Shown here one piece after another: positions 54,899-64,000 of a DNA stretch of 64,000 nt. Under the pieces are notes generated by a model, which was not told where the DNA came from, searched no databases, and worked only from the letters and a program-made list of their open reading frames with translations. Every line of letters begins with the position of its first letter. Within the stretch, counting starts at the first letter, position 1. This stretch comes from Martinezella tropici. GTDB lineage: Bacteria; Pseudomonadota; Alphaproteobacteria; Rhizobiales; Rhizobiaceae. The DNA is taken from the NCBI RefSeq assembly GCF_003287875.1, contig NZ_QMKK01000038.1, positions 78,220 to 142,219 of the forward strand, written 5' to 3'. The translations under genes were made by a program, and so were the position numbers.

Positions 54899-55474
54899 AT
54901 GAAAGCATTGCTCGGCTTCAGCCGATTCGTTGACTATGCGACTGAGATCATTGGAAAATCTGTCTCGTGGCTCATCCTGGTCGCTGTCCTGGTCAGCGCC
55001 GGAAATGCGGTCGTACGCAAGGTCTTCAATACCTCGTCCAACGCATGGCTGGAAGCGCAATGGTATCTGTTCGGCGCCGCCTTCATGCTCGCGGCCGCCT
55101 ACACGCTCCGCCAGAACGAACATATTCGCATCGATATCGTCTACGGCTCCTTGCCGCGCCGGGTGCAACACTGGATCGACCTGCTGGGCCATTGTCTGTT
55201 CCTCATGCCCTTCGCACTCCTGATGGTCTATGACCTCGTGCCCTATGTCCGCACCTCCTTCCTGTCGGGGGAAGTTTCCTCGAGTGCCGGCGGCCTGATC
55301 ATCTGGCCGGGCAAGGCCTTGCTGCTGGCGGGCTTCTTTCTGCTGGCGCTGCAGGGGATCTCCGAGATCATCAAGAAGATCGCCGTCATGCGCGGCGATA
55401 TGGATGATCCGACCCCCTATGTGCCGACGCATGCGCCGCTCGATGTCGAAACCCCGGCCGGGGAGGCGCGCTGA
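54899..55474 (+). CDS. dctQ: TRAP transporter small permease (DctQ family)
   Basis: A 191-residue membrane protein with four helices. It has the DctQ pattern SAGNAVVRKVFNTSSNAWLEAQWYL and LRQNEHIRIDIVY. The large size and motifs fit the subgroup COG4665 (mannitol/chloroaromatic compound type). ATG 54899 follows GGGGGGA. Its stop overlaps the dctM start by one base. Confidence 0.88.
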   Translation: MKALLGFSRFVDYATEIIGKSVSWLILVAVLVSAGNAVVRKVFNTSSNAWLEAQWYLFGAAFMLAAAYTLRQNEHIRIDIVYGSLPRRVQHWIDLLGHCLFLMPFALLMVYDLVPYVRTSFLSGEVSSSAGGLIIWPGKALLLAGFFLLALQGISEIIKKIAVMRGDMDDPTPYVPTHAPLDVETPAGEAR

Positions 55475-57234
55475 TGATCGAATTCATCGCCGTGAACATG
55501 GCGCCGATCATGTTCGCCTCGCTGATCATTTTCCTGCTTCTGGGTTATCCCGTCGCCTTCGCGCTTGCCGCCAACGGGTTGCTGTTCTTCTGGATCGGCG
55601 TCGAACTCGCACCCTATTCGGGCGGCACCATCCATCTCTCATGGCCGCTCCTCAATGCCCTTCCGGATCGCTTCTGGGGGGTGATGTCGAACGACACGTT
55701 GCTGGCGATCCCTTTCTTCACCTTCATGGGCATCGTGCTGGAGCGATCCGGCATGGCCGAAGACTTGCTCGATACGGTCGGCCAGCTGTTTGGACCCGTT
55801 CGCGGCGGTCTCGCCTATGCGGTGATTTTCGTCGGCGCGCTGCTCGCCGCCACCACCGGCGTCGTTGCGGCCTCCGTTATTGCCATGGGACTGATTTCGC
55901 TGCCGATCATGCTGCGCTATGGCTATGACAGGCGTGTCGCCTCCGGCGTCATCGCCGCTTCCGGCACGCTGGCGCAGATCATTCCGCCATCGCTCGTCCT
56001 GATTGTGCTTGCCGATCAGCTCGGCCGTTCTGTCGGTGACATGTATGCCGGCGCCCTGATTCCCGGTTTGGTGCTGACCGGTCTCTACATGCTCTATGTA
56101 TTGATCATGTCGATCGTGAAGCCGAACTCCATGCCCGCCTTGCCGAAGGAGGCTCGCTCGCTTGGCTCCGGCGTCACGTCCTTGCTCGTTGCTCTATTGA
56201 TATGCGCCGGCGTGGCCTATGCCGCACATGTTTACCTGACACCCGCCTATGGCGAAAACGCCGATATTCTCGGCGCAACGGTTGGCGTCGCCTTCATCTA
56301 CGCAATCGCCGTGCTCGATAAGGGGATGAAGCTCAACGTGATGTCGCGGCTGGCCCAGCAGGTCATCATCGTCCTCATTCCACCGCTGGCGCTGATCTTC
56401 CTCGTGCTCGGCACGATCTTCCTCGGCATCGCGACGCCGACGGAAGGCGGCGCCATGGGGGCCGTGGGCGCGCTCATAATGGCGGCTGCCAAAGGCCGGC
56501 TGAACATGGAGGTCATCCGCTCGGCACTGACATCCACGACCCGGCTTTCGGCCTTCGTGCTGTTCATCCTGATCGGCTCGCGCGTCTTTTCGCTGACCTT
56601 CTATGGCGTCAACGGCCATCTCTGGGTCGAGCATCTGCTGGTGTCGCTGCCCGGCGGCAAGGTCGGCTTCCTGATCGCCGTCAACATCCTCGTCTTCGTG
56701 CTCGCCTTCTTCCTCGACTTCTTCGAGCTTGCCTTCATCATCGTGCCGTTGTTGGCACCTGCTGCCGAAAAGCTCGGCATCGATCTCATCTGGTTTGGCG
56801 TGCTGCTCGGCGTCAACATGCAGACGAGCTTCATGCATCCGCCCTTCGGCTTCGCGCTGTTCTATCTCCGCTCGGTGGCGGCGCGCGTGCCCTATCTCGA
56901 CAGGGTGACAGGCAAGCAGATCGCGCCCGTCACAACAGGGCAGATCTATTGGGGATCCGTGCCGTTCGTGGGTATCCAGATCCTGATGGTGGCATTGACC
57001 ATCATGTTCCCGCAGATGGTCATGCACTACAAGGGCGCGGGTGCTGCGGTCGATCCGAATTCGATCAAGATCGAGGTTCCCGGTTTCGGCGCGCCCGGCC
57101 AGAACAATGGCAACGGCTTGCCGGGGTTGCAGCTTCCGGGCGGCAATCCGTTTGACGGGAAGCCGGCGGATCAGGGTGGCGGGCAGCAGAACGCACCCGC
57201 CAACGACCTCAGTCAGCCGCCGTCTTTCAATTGA
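55474..57234 (+). CDS. dctM: TRAP transporter large permease (DctM family) with extended tail
   Basis: A 586-residue permease with about 12 helices in the COG4664 subgroup. Typical blocks: FFTFMGIVLERSGMAEDLL, GALLAATTGVVAASVIAMG, ASGTLAQIIPPSLVLIVL and the late LAFFLDFFELAFIIVPL. The last 60 residues (after VMHYKGAGAAVDPNS) are polar and low in complexity, rich in Gly, Asn, Gln and Pro, and are unusual for a DctM protein. Translated together with dctQ by TGATG overlap. Confidence 0.9.
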   Translation: MIEFIAVNMAPIMFASLIIFLLLGYPVAFALAANGLLFFWIGVELAPYSGGTIHLSWPLLNALPDRFWGVMSNDTLLAIPFFTFMGIVLERSGMAEDLLDTVGQLFGPVRGGLAYAVIFVGALLAATTGVVAASVIAMGLISLPIMLRYGYDRRVASGVIAASGTLAQIIPPSLVLIVLADQLGRSVGDMYAGALIPGLVLTGLYMLYVLIMSIVKPNSMPALPKEARSLGSGVTSLLVALLICAGVAYAAHVYLTPAYGENADILGATVGVAFIYAIAVLDKGMKLNVMSRLAQQVIIVLIPPLALIFLVLGTIFLGIATPTEGGAMGAVGALIMAAAKGRLNMEVIRSALTSTTRLSAFVLFILIGSRVFSLTFYGVNGHLWVEHLLVSLPGGKVGFLIAVNILVFVLAFFLDFFELAFIIVPLLAPAAEKLGIDLIWFGVLLGVNMQTSFMHPPFGFALFYLRSVAARVPYLDRVTGKQIAPVTTGQIYWGSVPFVGIQILMVALTIMFPQMVMHYKGAGAAVDPNSIKIEVPGFGAPGQNNGNGLPGLQLPGGNPFDGKPADQGGGQQNAPANDLSQPPSFN

Positions 57235-57276
57235 GCACGGTACGCCTCGTTTTGTCCTGATTGGAGCGCAACGAAA

Positions 57277-57301
57277 AACCCCGGAGCGCCGCTCCGGGGT
57301 T
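57277..57301. terminator. Bidirectional terminator between dctM and dctP
   Basis: Perfect 11-base arms AACCCCGGAGC and GCTCCGGGGTT with a three-base loop. The minus strand has TTTTTCG after the stem (for dctP), the plus strand TGTTGTCTT (for dctM). Confidence 0.88.
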
Positions 57302-57324
57302 GTTGTCTTAAAACCGCGAGCTGG

Positions 57325-58437
<1,113 letters not shown>

Positions 58438-58456
58438 TTACTCCCCCCGGATACGA

Positions 58457-58478
58457 GCGGGCGGGCTGGCCCGCTCTT
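58457..58478 (-). terminator. GC-rich hairpin between the deacetylase and dctP
   Basis: GAGCGGGC, loop, GCCCGCTC. It lies upstream of dctP and downstream of the polysaccharide deacetylase on the same strand. No T-run, so it may be a leader hairpin instead of a terminator. Confidence 0.35.
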
Positions 58479-58587
58479 CGTGATCACGCCGCAACTAATC
58501 ATGCCGCTCGGCGCGTTTCAAGCGTATCTGAACGCCGCGCAACCATTGATCTAGTTGTCTGCGGCGGCGTTTGTTTGCAAGTCTGCC

Positions 58588-59478
58588 TCAGCGCACCATT
58601 TTGGTGCCGGCCTGGGCAACCAGATTGGTCGCTGGGGCCGGAGCGTGCTTGTATTTCAGCGTGACGACCTTGAAGCCCTCTTTCTCGAGGCGGCTCAGAA
58701 GAACCGGCAGCATCCTGACCGTGCGCGGATGGATATCGTGCATCAGGACGATGCCGCGGCCGCGCTGATAGAGCTGCTTCATGGTGCGATCCACCACCGA
58801 AAGTGGTGTTGAGGTGAAATAGTCCTTGCTGTCGATATCCACGTCCATGACGATCATGTCCCTAGCGGCAATCGCCGTGCGCAGGCGCTTGGAATCGGCA
58901 AGATAGGGGAAACGGAAGAAGGGGACATCCGTACCGATCGCCTTGGTGACGGCGTCCTTGCCGCGGGCGATCTCGGTCATTGCCGCGTCGAAGGTCATCT
59001 TGTCGAGATCGGGATGGCGGAACGTGTGGCTGCCGATCGCGTCACCATGGGCGAGAACCTCGCGCGCGGTCGCCGGATGCGCCTGCGCCATTCCCCCGAC
59101 CATCATGAAGGCGGCCTTGACGCCAAACCTGTCGAGCGTGGCGAGAATGCGATCCGTCTTGCCGGGTGCGGGGCCGTCGTCGAAGGTCAGGATGACCTCC
59201 TTATCGGCGAGCCTGATGTCCTTGAGCGAGGAGACTTCCAGTGTGCGGCCGGCAAGATCGTGTGGTGCGCCGGCGTCCACCGCCGCGCGGGTTTCGAGAT
59301 CGGCGACGAGCCATTTCTTCGGCTCCATCTCGATGGGGTCATTGGCTTTCAGCGGCTTGTGATGCGGCTCTTCGGCGGCATAGCTGCTCTTGAGCGACGC
59401 TTCGTTGGCCGGCTTCGTGGCACAGCCTCCGAGAGCCAGGGACATGGCGAGGCCAGCCAGCAACACACGGTAGTTCAT
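58588..59478 (-). CDS. Lipoprotein polysaccharide deacetylase
   Basis: A 296-residue carbohydrate esterase of family 4. The lipobox LGGC (Cys19) marks a lipoprotein signal. The NodB-type domain has VILTFDDGPAPGKTDRIL (catalytic Asp and metal Asp) and HTFRHPDLDKM (metal His); late motifs are FPYLADSKRLR and IVLMHDIHPRT. It should deacetylate GlcNAc-containing polymers in the envelope. Upstream lie three GGTTA-type direct repeats, including a CtrA-like site. Confidence 0.9.
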   Translation of the reverse strand: MNYRVLLAGLAMSLALGGCATKPANEASLKSSYAAEEPHHKPLKANDPIEMEPKKWLVADLETRAAVDAGAPHDLAGRTLEVSSLKDIRLADKEVILTFDDGPAPGKTDRILATLDRFGVKAAFMMVGGMAQAHPATAREVLAHGDAIGSHTFRHPDLDKMTFDAAMTEIARGKDAVTKAIGTDVPFFRFPYLADSKRLRTAIAARDMIVMDVDIDSKDYFTSTPLSVVDRTMKQLYQRGRGIVLMHDIHPRTVRMLPVLLSRLEKEGFKVVTLKYKHAPAPATNLVAQAGTKMVR

Positions 59479-59533
59479 CAGAATCGCTCAACAATATGTC
59501 TATGAAAGTTGAGCGTATTTTCCGCAGTTATGG

Positions 59534-59548
59534 TTAATGATCGGTTAG
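59534..59548. promoter_or_regulatory. CtrA-like site within GGTTA direct repeats
   Basis: TTAA-TGATCGG-TTAG matches the CtrA consensus TTAA-N7-TTAA at 7 of 8 positions. It overlaps the first two of three repeats of the form GGTTAxGATCG (59532, 59543, 59564). It lies about 55-70 bases upstream of the polysaccharide deacetylase. Confidence 0.3.
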
Positions 59549-59583
59549 GATCGGCTGCGAAACGGTTAAGATCGCGATGCGCT

Positions 59584-61473
59584 TCAGCCGGCCATGCCGC
59601 TTTCGTATTCCGATGAAAGTTCCAGCCATTGCTCCTCGGCCGCGGCGAGCTTTTCAGCGGCATCAGAGCGCTGTTTTGCCTTTTCCGCAGCCTTTGCCGG
59701 CGCCTTTTCGTAAAGGGCCGGATCCGCAAGCTCTGCATCAAGGGCCTGAATCAGTTTCTCAAGCTTGCCGGTCAAGGATTCGATTTCATTGATCTTCTTC
59801 TTGAGCGGCGCAAGCGACGCGCGCCGATCGGCATTGAGCTTGCGCTGATCCGCCTTGGAAACGGACTCGTCGATGCCGTTCGTCTTGACTTTCTCGTCCT
59901 TCGACTTCGGGCTGGCGACGACGAGGCTGCGGTATTCTTCAAGATCGCCATCGAAGGTCGAGACGGTGCCGTCGCGCACCAGCCAGAGCCGGTCGACGGT
60001 GGCTTCGATCAGATGGCGGTCGTGCGAGATCAGTATGACGGCGCCGGAATAGTCGTTCAGCGCCTGGATGAGCGCATTGCGGCTGTCGATATCCAGATGG
60101 TTCGTCGGTTCGTCGAGGATCAGAAGGTTCGGTGCATCGAAGGCGGCAAGGCCCATCAGCAGCCGCGCCTTCTCGCCGCCGGAGAGATCCTTGACCTGCG
60201 TGTCCATCTTCTCCGTCGCAAGCCCCATCTGGGCGACGCGGGCGCGCACCTTCGCCTCCGGCGTTTCGGGCATGCGGCGGCGTACATGCTCGACGGCCGT
60301 CTGGTTGGGGATGAGGTCATCGAGCTGATGCTGGGCGAAGAAGCCGATCTTCAGGTTCGGCGCCAGCCTGATATCGCCGCTCTCTGCGCCGAGCCGACCG
60401 GAAATGAACTTCGCGAAGGTCGATTTGCCGTTGCCGTTCGAGCCGAGCAGGGCGATGCGGTCGTCGGCATCGATGCGCAGGTTCAGGCGCTTCAGGATCG
60501 GCTTGCCGGGCTCGTAGCCGACAGCGCCGCCGCTGATCGCGATGATCGGCGAGGCAGGCTGCTTTTCGGGTTCCGGAAAGCTGAAGCCCATCACATGGTC
60601 TTCGATGACGGCGGCGACGGTGCCCATGCGCTCCAGTGCCTTGATGCGCGATTGCGCCTGCCGCGCCTTCGAGGCCTTGGCCTTGAAGCGGTCGATGAAG
60701 CTCTGCAAATGCTTGCGGGCCGCGTCGTTCTTCGCCTTCGCCTTCATCTGCAGCTCGTCCGCCTCGGCCTTCTGCCGTTCGAACTGGTCGTAGGAGCCGC
60801 GATAGAAGGTAAGCTTCTTCTGGTCGAGATGCACGATGGAATTGACCGCCGTGTTCAGCAGATCGCGGTCGTGCGAGATGATGATGACCGTGTGCGGGTA
60901 GCGGCGGATGTAGTCCTCCAGCCAGAGCGTGCCTTCAAGGTCGAGATAGTTCGTCGGTTCGTCGAGCAGCAGGAGATCCGGCTCGGAAAACAAGACGGCC
61001 GCAAGGGCGACGCGCATGCGCCAGCCGCCCGAGAAGGAGGAGGCCGGGCGCTTCTGCGCTTCGTGGTCGAAGCCGAGGCCGGCCAGGATGCTGGCGGCGC
61101 GCGCTTCGGCCGAATGCGCATCGATATCGGCAAGCCGCGTCTGGATATCCGCGATGCGGTGCGGATCGGTCGCGGTCACGGCTTCCGCCAGCAGTGCGGA
61201 GCGCTCCTTGTCCGCTGCCAGGACGATATCGATCAAAGGCTCCTCGGTGCCGGGGGCCTCCTGCGCCACCTGGCCGATGCGGGCATTGCGGGGGATCGAG
61301 ACCGAGCCGCTTTCGGCGGCGAGATCGCCGGTGATGATCCTGAACAGCGTGGACTTGCCAGCTCCGTTCTTGCCGACGAGGCCCGCCTTCGTGCCCGCCG
61401 GAAGCGTCACGCTGGCATGGTCGATGAGCAGGCGGCCGGCAATGCGGGCGGAAAGGTCTGAAATCGAAATCAT
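59584..61473 (-). CDS. ABC-F family ATPase (Uup/YheS type)
   Basis: A 629-residue cytosolic protein with two ABC domains and no membrane segment. Walker A motifs are GKNGAGKSTLF (near 35) and GSNGNGKSTFA (near 345); signatures SSFSGGWRMRVALAA and LSGGEKARLLMG; Walker B LLLLDEPTNYLD and LLILDEPTNHLD. A charged linker lies between and an alpha-helical tail of about 90 residues follows. ABC-F proteins act on ribosomes or ribosome stress. Close to YheS by the long linker and tail. Confidence 0.92.
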   Translation of the reverse strand: MISISDLSARIAGRLLIDHASVTLPAGTKAGLVGKNGAGKSTLFRIITGDLAAESGSVSIPRNARIGQVAQEAPGTEEPLIDIVLAADKERSALLAEAVTATDPHRIADIQTRLADIDAHSAEARAASILAGLGFDHEAQKRPASSFSGGWRMRVALAAVLFSEPDLLLLDEPTNYLDLEGTLWLEDYIRRYPHTVIIISHDRDLLNTAVNSIVHLDQKKLTFYRGSYDQFERQKAEADELQMKAKAKNDAARKHLQSFIDRFKAKASKARQAQSRIKALERMGTVAAVIEDHVMGFSFPEPEKQPASPIIAISGGAVGYEPGKPILKRLNLRIDADDRIALLGSNGNGKSTFAKFISGRLGAESGDIRLAPNLKIGFFAQHQLDDLIPNQTAVEHVRRRMPETPEAKVRARVAQMGLATEKMDTQVKDLSGGEKARLLMGLAAFDAPNLLILDEPTNHLDIDSRNALIQALNDYSGAVILISHDRHLIEATVDRLWLVRDGTVSTFDGDLEEYRSLVVASPKSKDEKVKTNGIDESVSKADQRKLNADRRASLAPLKKKINEIESLTGKLEKLIQALDAELADPALYEKAPAKAAEKAKQRSDAAEKLAAAEEQWLELSSEYESGMAG

Positions 61474-61522
61474 GGCGCGGTTTTGGCCGAACTCGGCGCC
61501 GAAGGCAAGAGTGCGAAGTCGC

Positions 61523-62023
61523 TTAGACGCTGGCCTTTTGCGAGGATTTCGAGAGGTTGGCGCAGTTGCGCAGCCGCTCGGTCAGCTCCGTTTCGTAGAG
61601 CATGAGATTGCTGAGCGAGGCATTGAGGCTGTCGAGTGCAGCATTGGCATGTGGAGTCGTGTCGATCTCGCGAGCAAAATGCTGCTTTTTCATCAGCCCC
61701 TTGGCGAGCTGATCGGCGACTTCGCGCAGCATCTCGGCCGCATCGCTTTCCGATTTGCGCGCCACCAGCCCGCAATGGCTGACCAGGCGATGCTTCAGGC
61801 CGATCTCGTCGAGCCCGCTTTGCGAGGGAAGGGAGCCAAGCGCCTCGATCTCTTCGGCAAGACAGCGGTCCTGGCCATAGAGCGCTTCATAGAAGAGCTG
61901 ATAGTTGCGCGGCAGGTTTTTCACCTTCAGCCGCGTCATGAAGCGGCCGATAACCTCAAGCTCGGTTTCCGTTTCATCGTCATCGATGGAATATGCCGAA
62001 ACGCTTGTCTGCGAGTTCTTCAT
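61523..62023 (-). CDS. Helical hypothetical protein, possibly like N-terminal part of GGDEF proteins
   Basis: A 166-residue predicted helical protein starting at ATG 62023 (MKNSQTSVSAYSIDDDETET). Its block NLPRNYQLFYEALYGQD resembles, to my recollection, the helical sensor region before GGDEF domains in alphaproteobacteria. No GGDEF domain follows: the frame stops at 61523 and the ABC-F gene begins just after. It may be a stand-alone domain or a truncated gene. The frame upstream of 62023 is not family-like. Confidence 0.55.
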   Translation of the reverse strand: MKNSQTSVSAYSIDDDETETELEVIGRFMTRLKVKNLPRNYQLFYEALYGQDRCLAEEIEALGSLPSQSGLDEIGLKHRLVSHCGLVARKSESDAAEMLREVADQLAKGLMKKQHFAREIDTTPHANAALDSLNASLSNLMLYETELTERLRNCANLSKSSQKASV

Positions 62024-62179
62024 GCCTGCCTTTGACCGTGAGCTGATATATCTCGTCAATCTGCAGGTTCGCAGGTTAAGGGAACATGAACAAAACGGCC
62101 GATCCTCGCCGCAGCGCAACAAAATGAGGCATGTGATCAACGTCTGGGCGAAGACGGGAAACGACGGTTCTCCCCTTGG

Positions 62180-62689
62180 CTACATCCAGTGCTGTCCTTC
62201 GCTGCGCAGGAAATGCAGGAGGTCCAGCACCAGAGACGGTTTTCCCAAGGATGTGAGGATAGTGTGGCACTGGCCGCGGTGATGGGTGTGATGGTTGAAC
62301 ATATGGGATACCGCCGCATGGAGGGGAACGATGATGGCGCCCGGGCGCAGGATCGAGGTATAGGTAATGTCGACGGCAAGTGCATCGGCATCGAGCGTTT
62401 CCAGCCAGGTCATGATATTTCGATCTTCCGCCTCCCGTAAGCTGTGAAGTCCTTCAAGCGTGTCATGCAGGACGGTATCGAGTGACGCCGGCACTCCGCC
62501 AGTGCCGTTAAAACGGTGCATCCACAGCCGGTCCGCTATCAGCAGATGATTGAGCGTTCCGTGGAGCGAGCCGAAGAAGGCACCGCGGTCTTCATGGAAT
62601 TCGGCATCACTGAGGTCTGCTGCGGCATTGTAGACCTGCACATTGGCCCACCGATTGTAGTCGGCCAGCATCCTGAAATGTTTGAGCAT
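62180..62689 (-). CDS. DinB family protein
   Basis: A 169-residue four-helix metal-binding protein of the DinB/YfiT-like group. Histidines expected to bind metal are in GTLNHLLIADRLWMHRF and HHTHHRGQCHTIL (third and fourth helices). ATG 62689 (MLKHFRMLADYNRWAN) is chosen with GGAGAGG upstream; the long upstream frame has no family match. Divergent from ndk. The enzymatic role (possibly thiol-dependent) is unknown. Confidence 0.87.
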   Translation of the reverse strand: MLKHFRMLADYNRWANVQVYNAAADLSDAEFHEDRGAFFGSLHGTLNHLLIADRLWMHRFNGTGGVPASLDTVLHDTLEGLHSLREAEDRNIMTWLETLDADALAVDITYTSILRPGAIIVPLHAAVSHMFNHHTHHRGQCHTILTSLGKPSLVLDLLHFLRSEGQHWM

Positions 62690-62879
62690 ATGACCTCTCC
62701 TCAATGGTGCGGCGATGTCGCCGCCAAGTTTGCAAATAAACCGTCGCAGTGCCAGCGGCCGATTGCGAATCGATTGCGTCAACTGTGACAGCGGCGTGAA
62801 ATTGGCCGATCCCCCTTGTTTTCGGGCCTTGGGGCAGGTAAAGACCGCCCACTTTTCTCTGATTACAAGGAATGGACCC

Positions 62880-63302
62880 ATGGCGATTGAACGTACTTTC
62901 TCGATGATCAAGCCGGACGCGACGAAGCGCAACCTGACCGGCGCCATCACCAAGGTTTTTGAAGACAATGGCCTGCGCGTCATCGCCTCCAAGCGCGTCT
63001 GGATGAGCAAGCGCGAAGCTGAAGGCTTCTACGCCGTTCACAAGGAACGTCCGTTCTTCGGCGAACTCGTTGAAGGCATGACCTCCGGCCCGACCGTCGT
63101 TCAGGTTCTGGAGGGCGAAAACGCTATCCTGAAGAACCGCGAGATCATGGGCGCGACCAACCCGGCCAACGCTGATGAGGGCACGATCCGCAAGACCTTC
63201 GCCCTGTCGATCGGCGAAAACTCCGTTCATGGCTCGGACGCTCCGGAAACGGCTGCCATCGAAATTGCCTACTGGTTCTCCGAAACCGAAATCGTCGGCT
63301 GA
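62880..63302 (+). CDS. ndk: Nucleoside diphosphate kinase
   Basis: Transfers phosphate among nucleoside di- and triphosphates. A 140-residue enzyme: [15 protein letters not shown] at the N-terminus and the phosphohistidine H117 in [15 protein letters not shown] 62880 follows AAGGA; an extended frame to 62715 has no family support. Followed by a strong terminator and an IS200-type element. Confidence 0.97.
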   Translation: MAIERTFSMIKPDATKRNLTGAITKVFEDNGLRVIASKRVWMSKREAEGFYAVHKERPFFGELVEGMTSGPTVVQVLEGENAILKNREIMGATNPANADEGTIRKTFALSIGENSVHGSDAPETAAIEIAYWFSETEIVG

Positions 63303-63347
63303 ATCAGCCTTTCAGCTTCTGCGCTGAACGATTTGAAATGACTCATG

Positions 63348-63377
63348 AAAGCCGGGATTTCGCATCCCGGCTTTTTT
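63348..63377 (+). terminator. Strong terminator after ndk
   Basis: AAAGCCGGGAT, loop TTCGC, ATCCCGGCTTT, then further T (seven T in total). It lies about 45 bases after the ndk stop and 16 bases before the left hairpin of the insertion sequence. Confidence 0.92.
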
Positions 63378-63392
63378 ATATCGATAAATAAA

Positions 63393-63411
63393 CCTCCACC
63401 TACGGTGGAGG
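63393..63411. repeat. Left-end hairpin of the IS200-type element
   Basis: Perfect eight-base stem CCTCCACC/GGTGGAGG with loop TAC. It would be the left recognition hairpin for TnpA and is preceded by AAA like the right one. Confidence 0.8.
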
Positions 63412-63492
63412 ACTGGACGAGTTCTACACGGTAGTTGAGAGACCTCCTGCTTGAACCGCTGGGGTGGCCCAGACTTCGAACAAGGAGGTTTT

Positions 63493-63927
63493 ATGGATGA
63501 GCAAACGCTCTCGCATGCGACGTGGGACTGCAAGTATCACATTGTTTTTGGCAGCAAATACCGCACGAAAAGACTTTACGGGGACGTGCGGCGTGAGTTG
63601 GGAGAACTCTTGCGTCGGCTGGCACAGCAGAAAGGCTGCCAGATCGAGGAGGGTCATCTGATGCCCGACCATGTGCATATGTTGATCTCGATCCCGCCGA
63701 AATACTCGGTTTCGCATATTGTCGGCTTCTTGAAGGGCAAGACGGCCCTTTACGTAGCGAACAAATATGCGCGCAAGCGCCGCTACAAAGGGTATCACTT
63801 TTGGGCACGCGGGTATTTCGTATCGACGACGGGCTATAACGAGCAGGTCGTCAGACAATATATCCGTAATCAGGAAAAGGCCGACAAAGCTTCCGACTTT
63901 GCCGACCTCTTCAATCGTAGCTACTAA
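63493..63927 (+). CDS. tnpA: IS200-type transposase (HUH Y1 family)
   Basis: A 144-residue transposase. The HUH metal motif is H60-V-H62 in MPDHVHMLISIPP; the catalytic tyrosine is Y123 in VRQYIRNQE. It begins MDEQTLSHATWDCKYHIVF, normal for the family. ATG 63493 stands after GGAGG; a longer frame from 63451 is not supported. No damage is visible, so it may be active. Confidence 0.92.
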   Translation: MDEQTLSHATWDCKYHIVFGSKYRTKRLYGDVRRELGELLRRLAQQKGCQIEEGHLMPDHVHMLISIPPKYSVSHIVGFLKGKTALYVANKYARKRRYKGYHFWARGYFVSTTGYNEQVVRQYIRNQEKADKASDFADLFNRSY

Positions 63928-63972
63928 GCGCTAACAATACCGCTTCTAGCGGTTCAAGCGCAGCGTTTCAAA

Positions 63973-63991
63973 CCTCCACCTCTGGTGGAGG
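63973..63991. repeat. Right-end hairpin of the IS200-type element
   Basis: CCTCCACC, loop TCT, GGTGGAGG. It matches the left hairpin in both stem arms and differs in two bases of the loop. Confidence 0.8.
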
Positions 63992-64000
63992 TCATGACTT

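Larger units (their letters stand above)
63385..64000 (+). mobile_element. IS200/IS605-type insertion sequence (tnpA only), right end near window edge
   Basis: A single tnpA gene between two nearly identical subterminal hairpins: CCTCCACC-TAC-GGTGGAGG at 63393-63411 and CCTCCACC-TCT-GGTGGAGG at 63973-63991. No inverted terminal repeats, as expected for elements moving as single strands. The outer cleavage sites are not certain, and the right one may lie just past the window. No tnpB is present in the window. Confidence 0.82.

Overview
The window looks like a chromosomal segment of a Rhizobium-group alphaproteobacterium. Grounds: GC-rich coding sequence throughout; five intergenic copies resembling the RIME palindromes known from Rhizobiaceae; a PHO-box-like site of the rhizobial type; and a rhizobial core gene order (fabD-fabG-acpP-fabF-mltG-yicC-gmk; lptF-lptG-lptD, surA-like, pdxA, rsmA; rpsF-rpsR-DUF2232-rplI; dnaB, alr, radA, cvpA, purF). 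No tRNA, rRNA, CRISPR array or prophage was seen.

Layout. 0-9 kb: YnfA tail, SRAP (HMCES/YedK-type) gene, a 46-residue orphan, phospholipid genes psd-pssA, a class A acid phosphatase, an ATM1-type ABC exporter, a large LysM protein and a LOG-family hydrolase. 9-18 kb: rarD, citramalate synthase, proline iminopeptidase, a GFA protein with the degraded tail of a second GFA gene, cysS, a short-chain dehydrogenase, purF and cvpA. 18-25.5 kb: radA, alr and dnaB, interrupted by a LysE exporter and by an AraC regulator with azlCD, both bordered by RIME-like repeats. 26-29 kb: MarR-EmrB-EmrA efflux operon. 29-32 kb: the rpsF ribosomal cluster. 32-35 kb: a histidine phosphatase, an AT-richer secreted ClpP-like gene broken by a frameshift in a run of eight A, and an aldo/keto reductase.

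35-42 kb: fatty-acid synthesis genes (fabD, fabG, acpP, fabF), mltG, yicC, gmk, ending in a short tandem array of palindromes shared with convergent rsmA. 42-51 kb: rsmA-pdxA-surA-like, then lptD-lptG-lptF (LPS export) and a PAP2 membrane phosphatase. 51-54 kb: pepA, holC, GrpB-family gene. 54-58.5 kb: galactose-dehydrogenase-like gene divergent from a TRAP transporter, with an inverted-repeat operator between them; the TRAP binding protein lies convergent at the other end. 58.5-64 kb: lipoprotein polysaccharide deacetylase, ABC-F ATPase, an orphan helical protein, DinB-like protein, ndk with a strong terminator, then an IS200-type insertion sequence at the edge.

Most genes are housekeeping. 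The points most worth checking are the A8 frameshift at 33873-33880, the PHO box before the acid phosphatase, the shared operator at 54757-54782, the palindrome array between gmk and rsmA, the RIME-bordered insertions in the dnaB-alr-radA region, the mirror-like domain order of the LysM protein, and the GFA remnant. All family calls come from reading the sequence; no database search was run.
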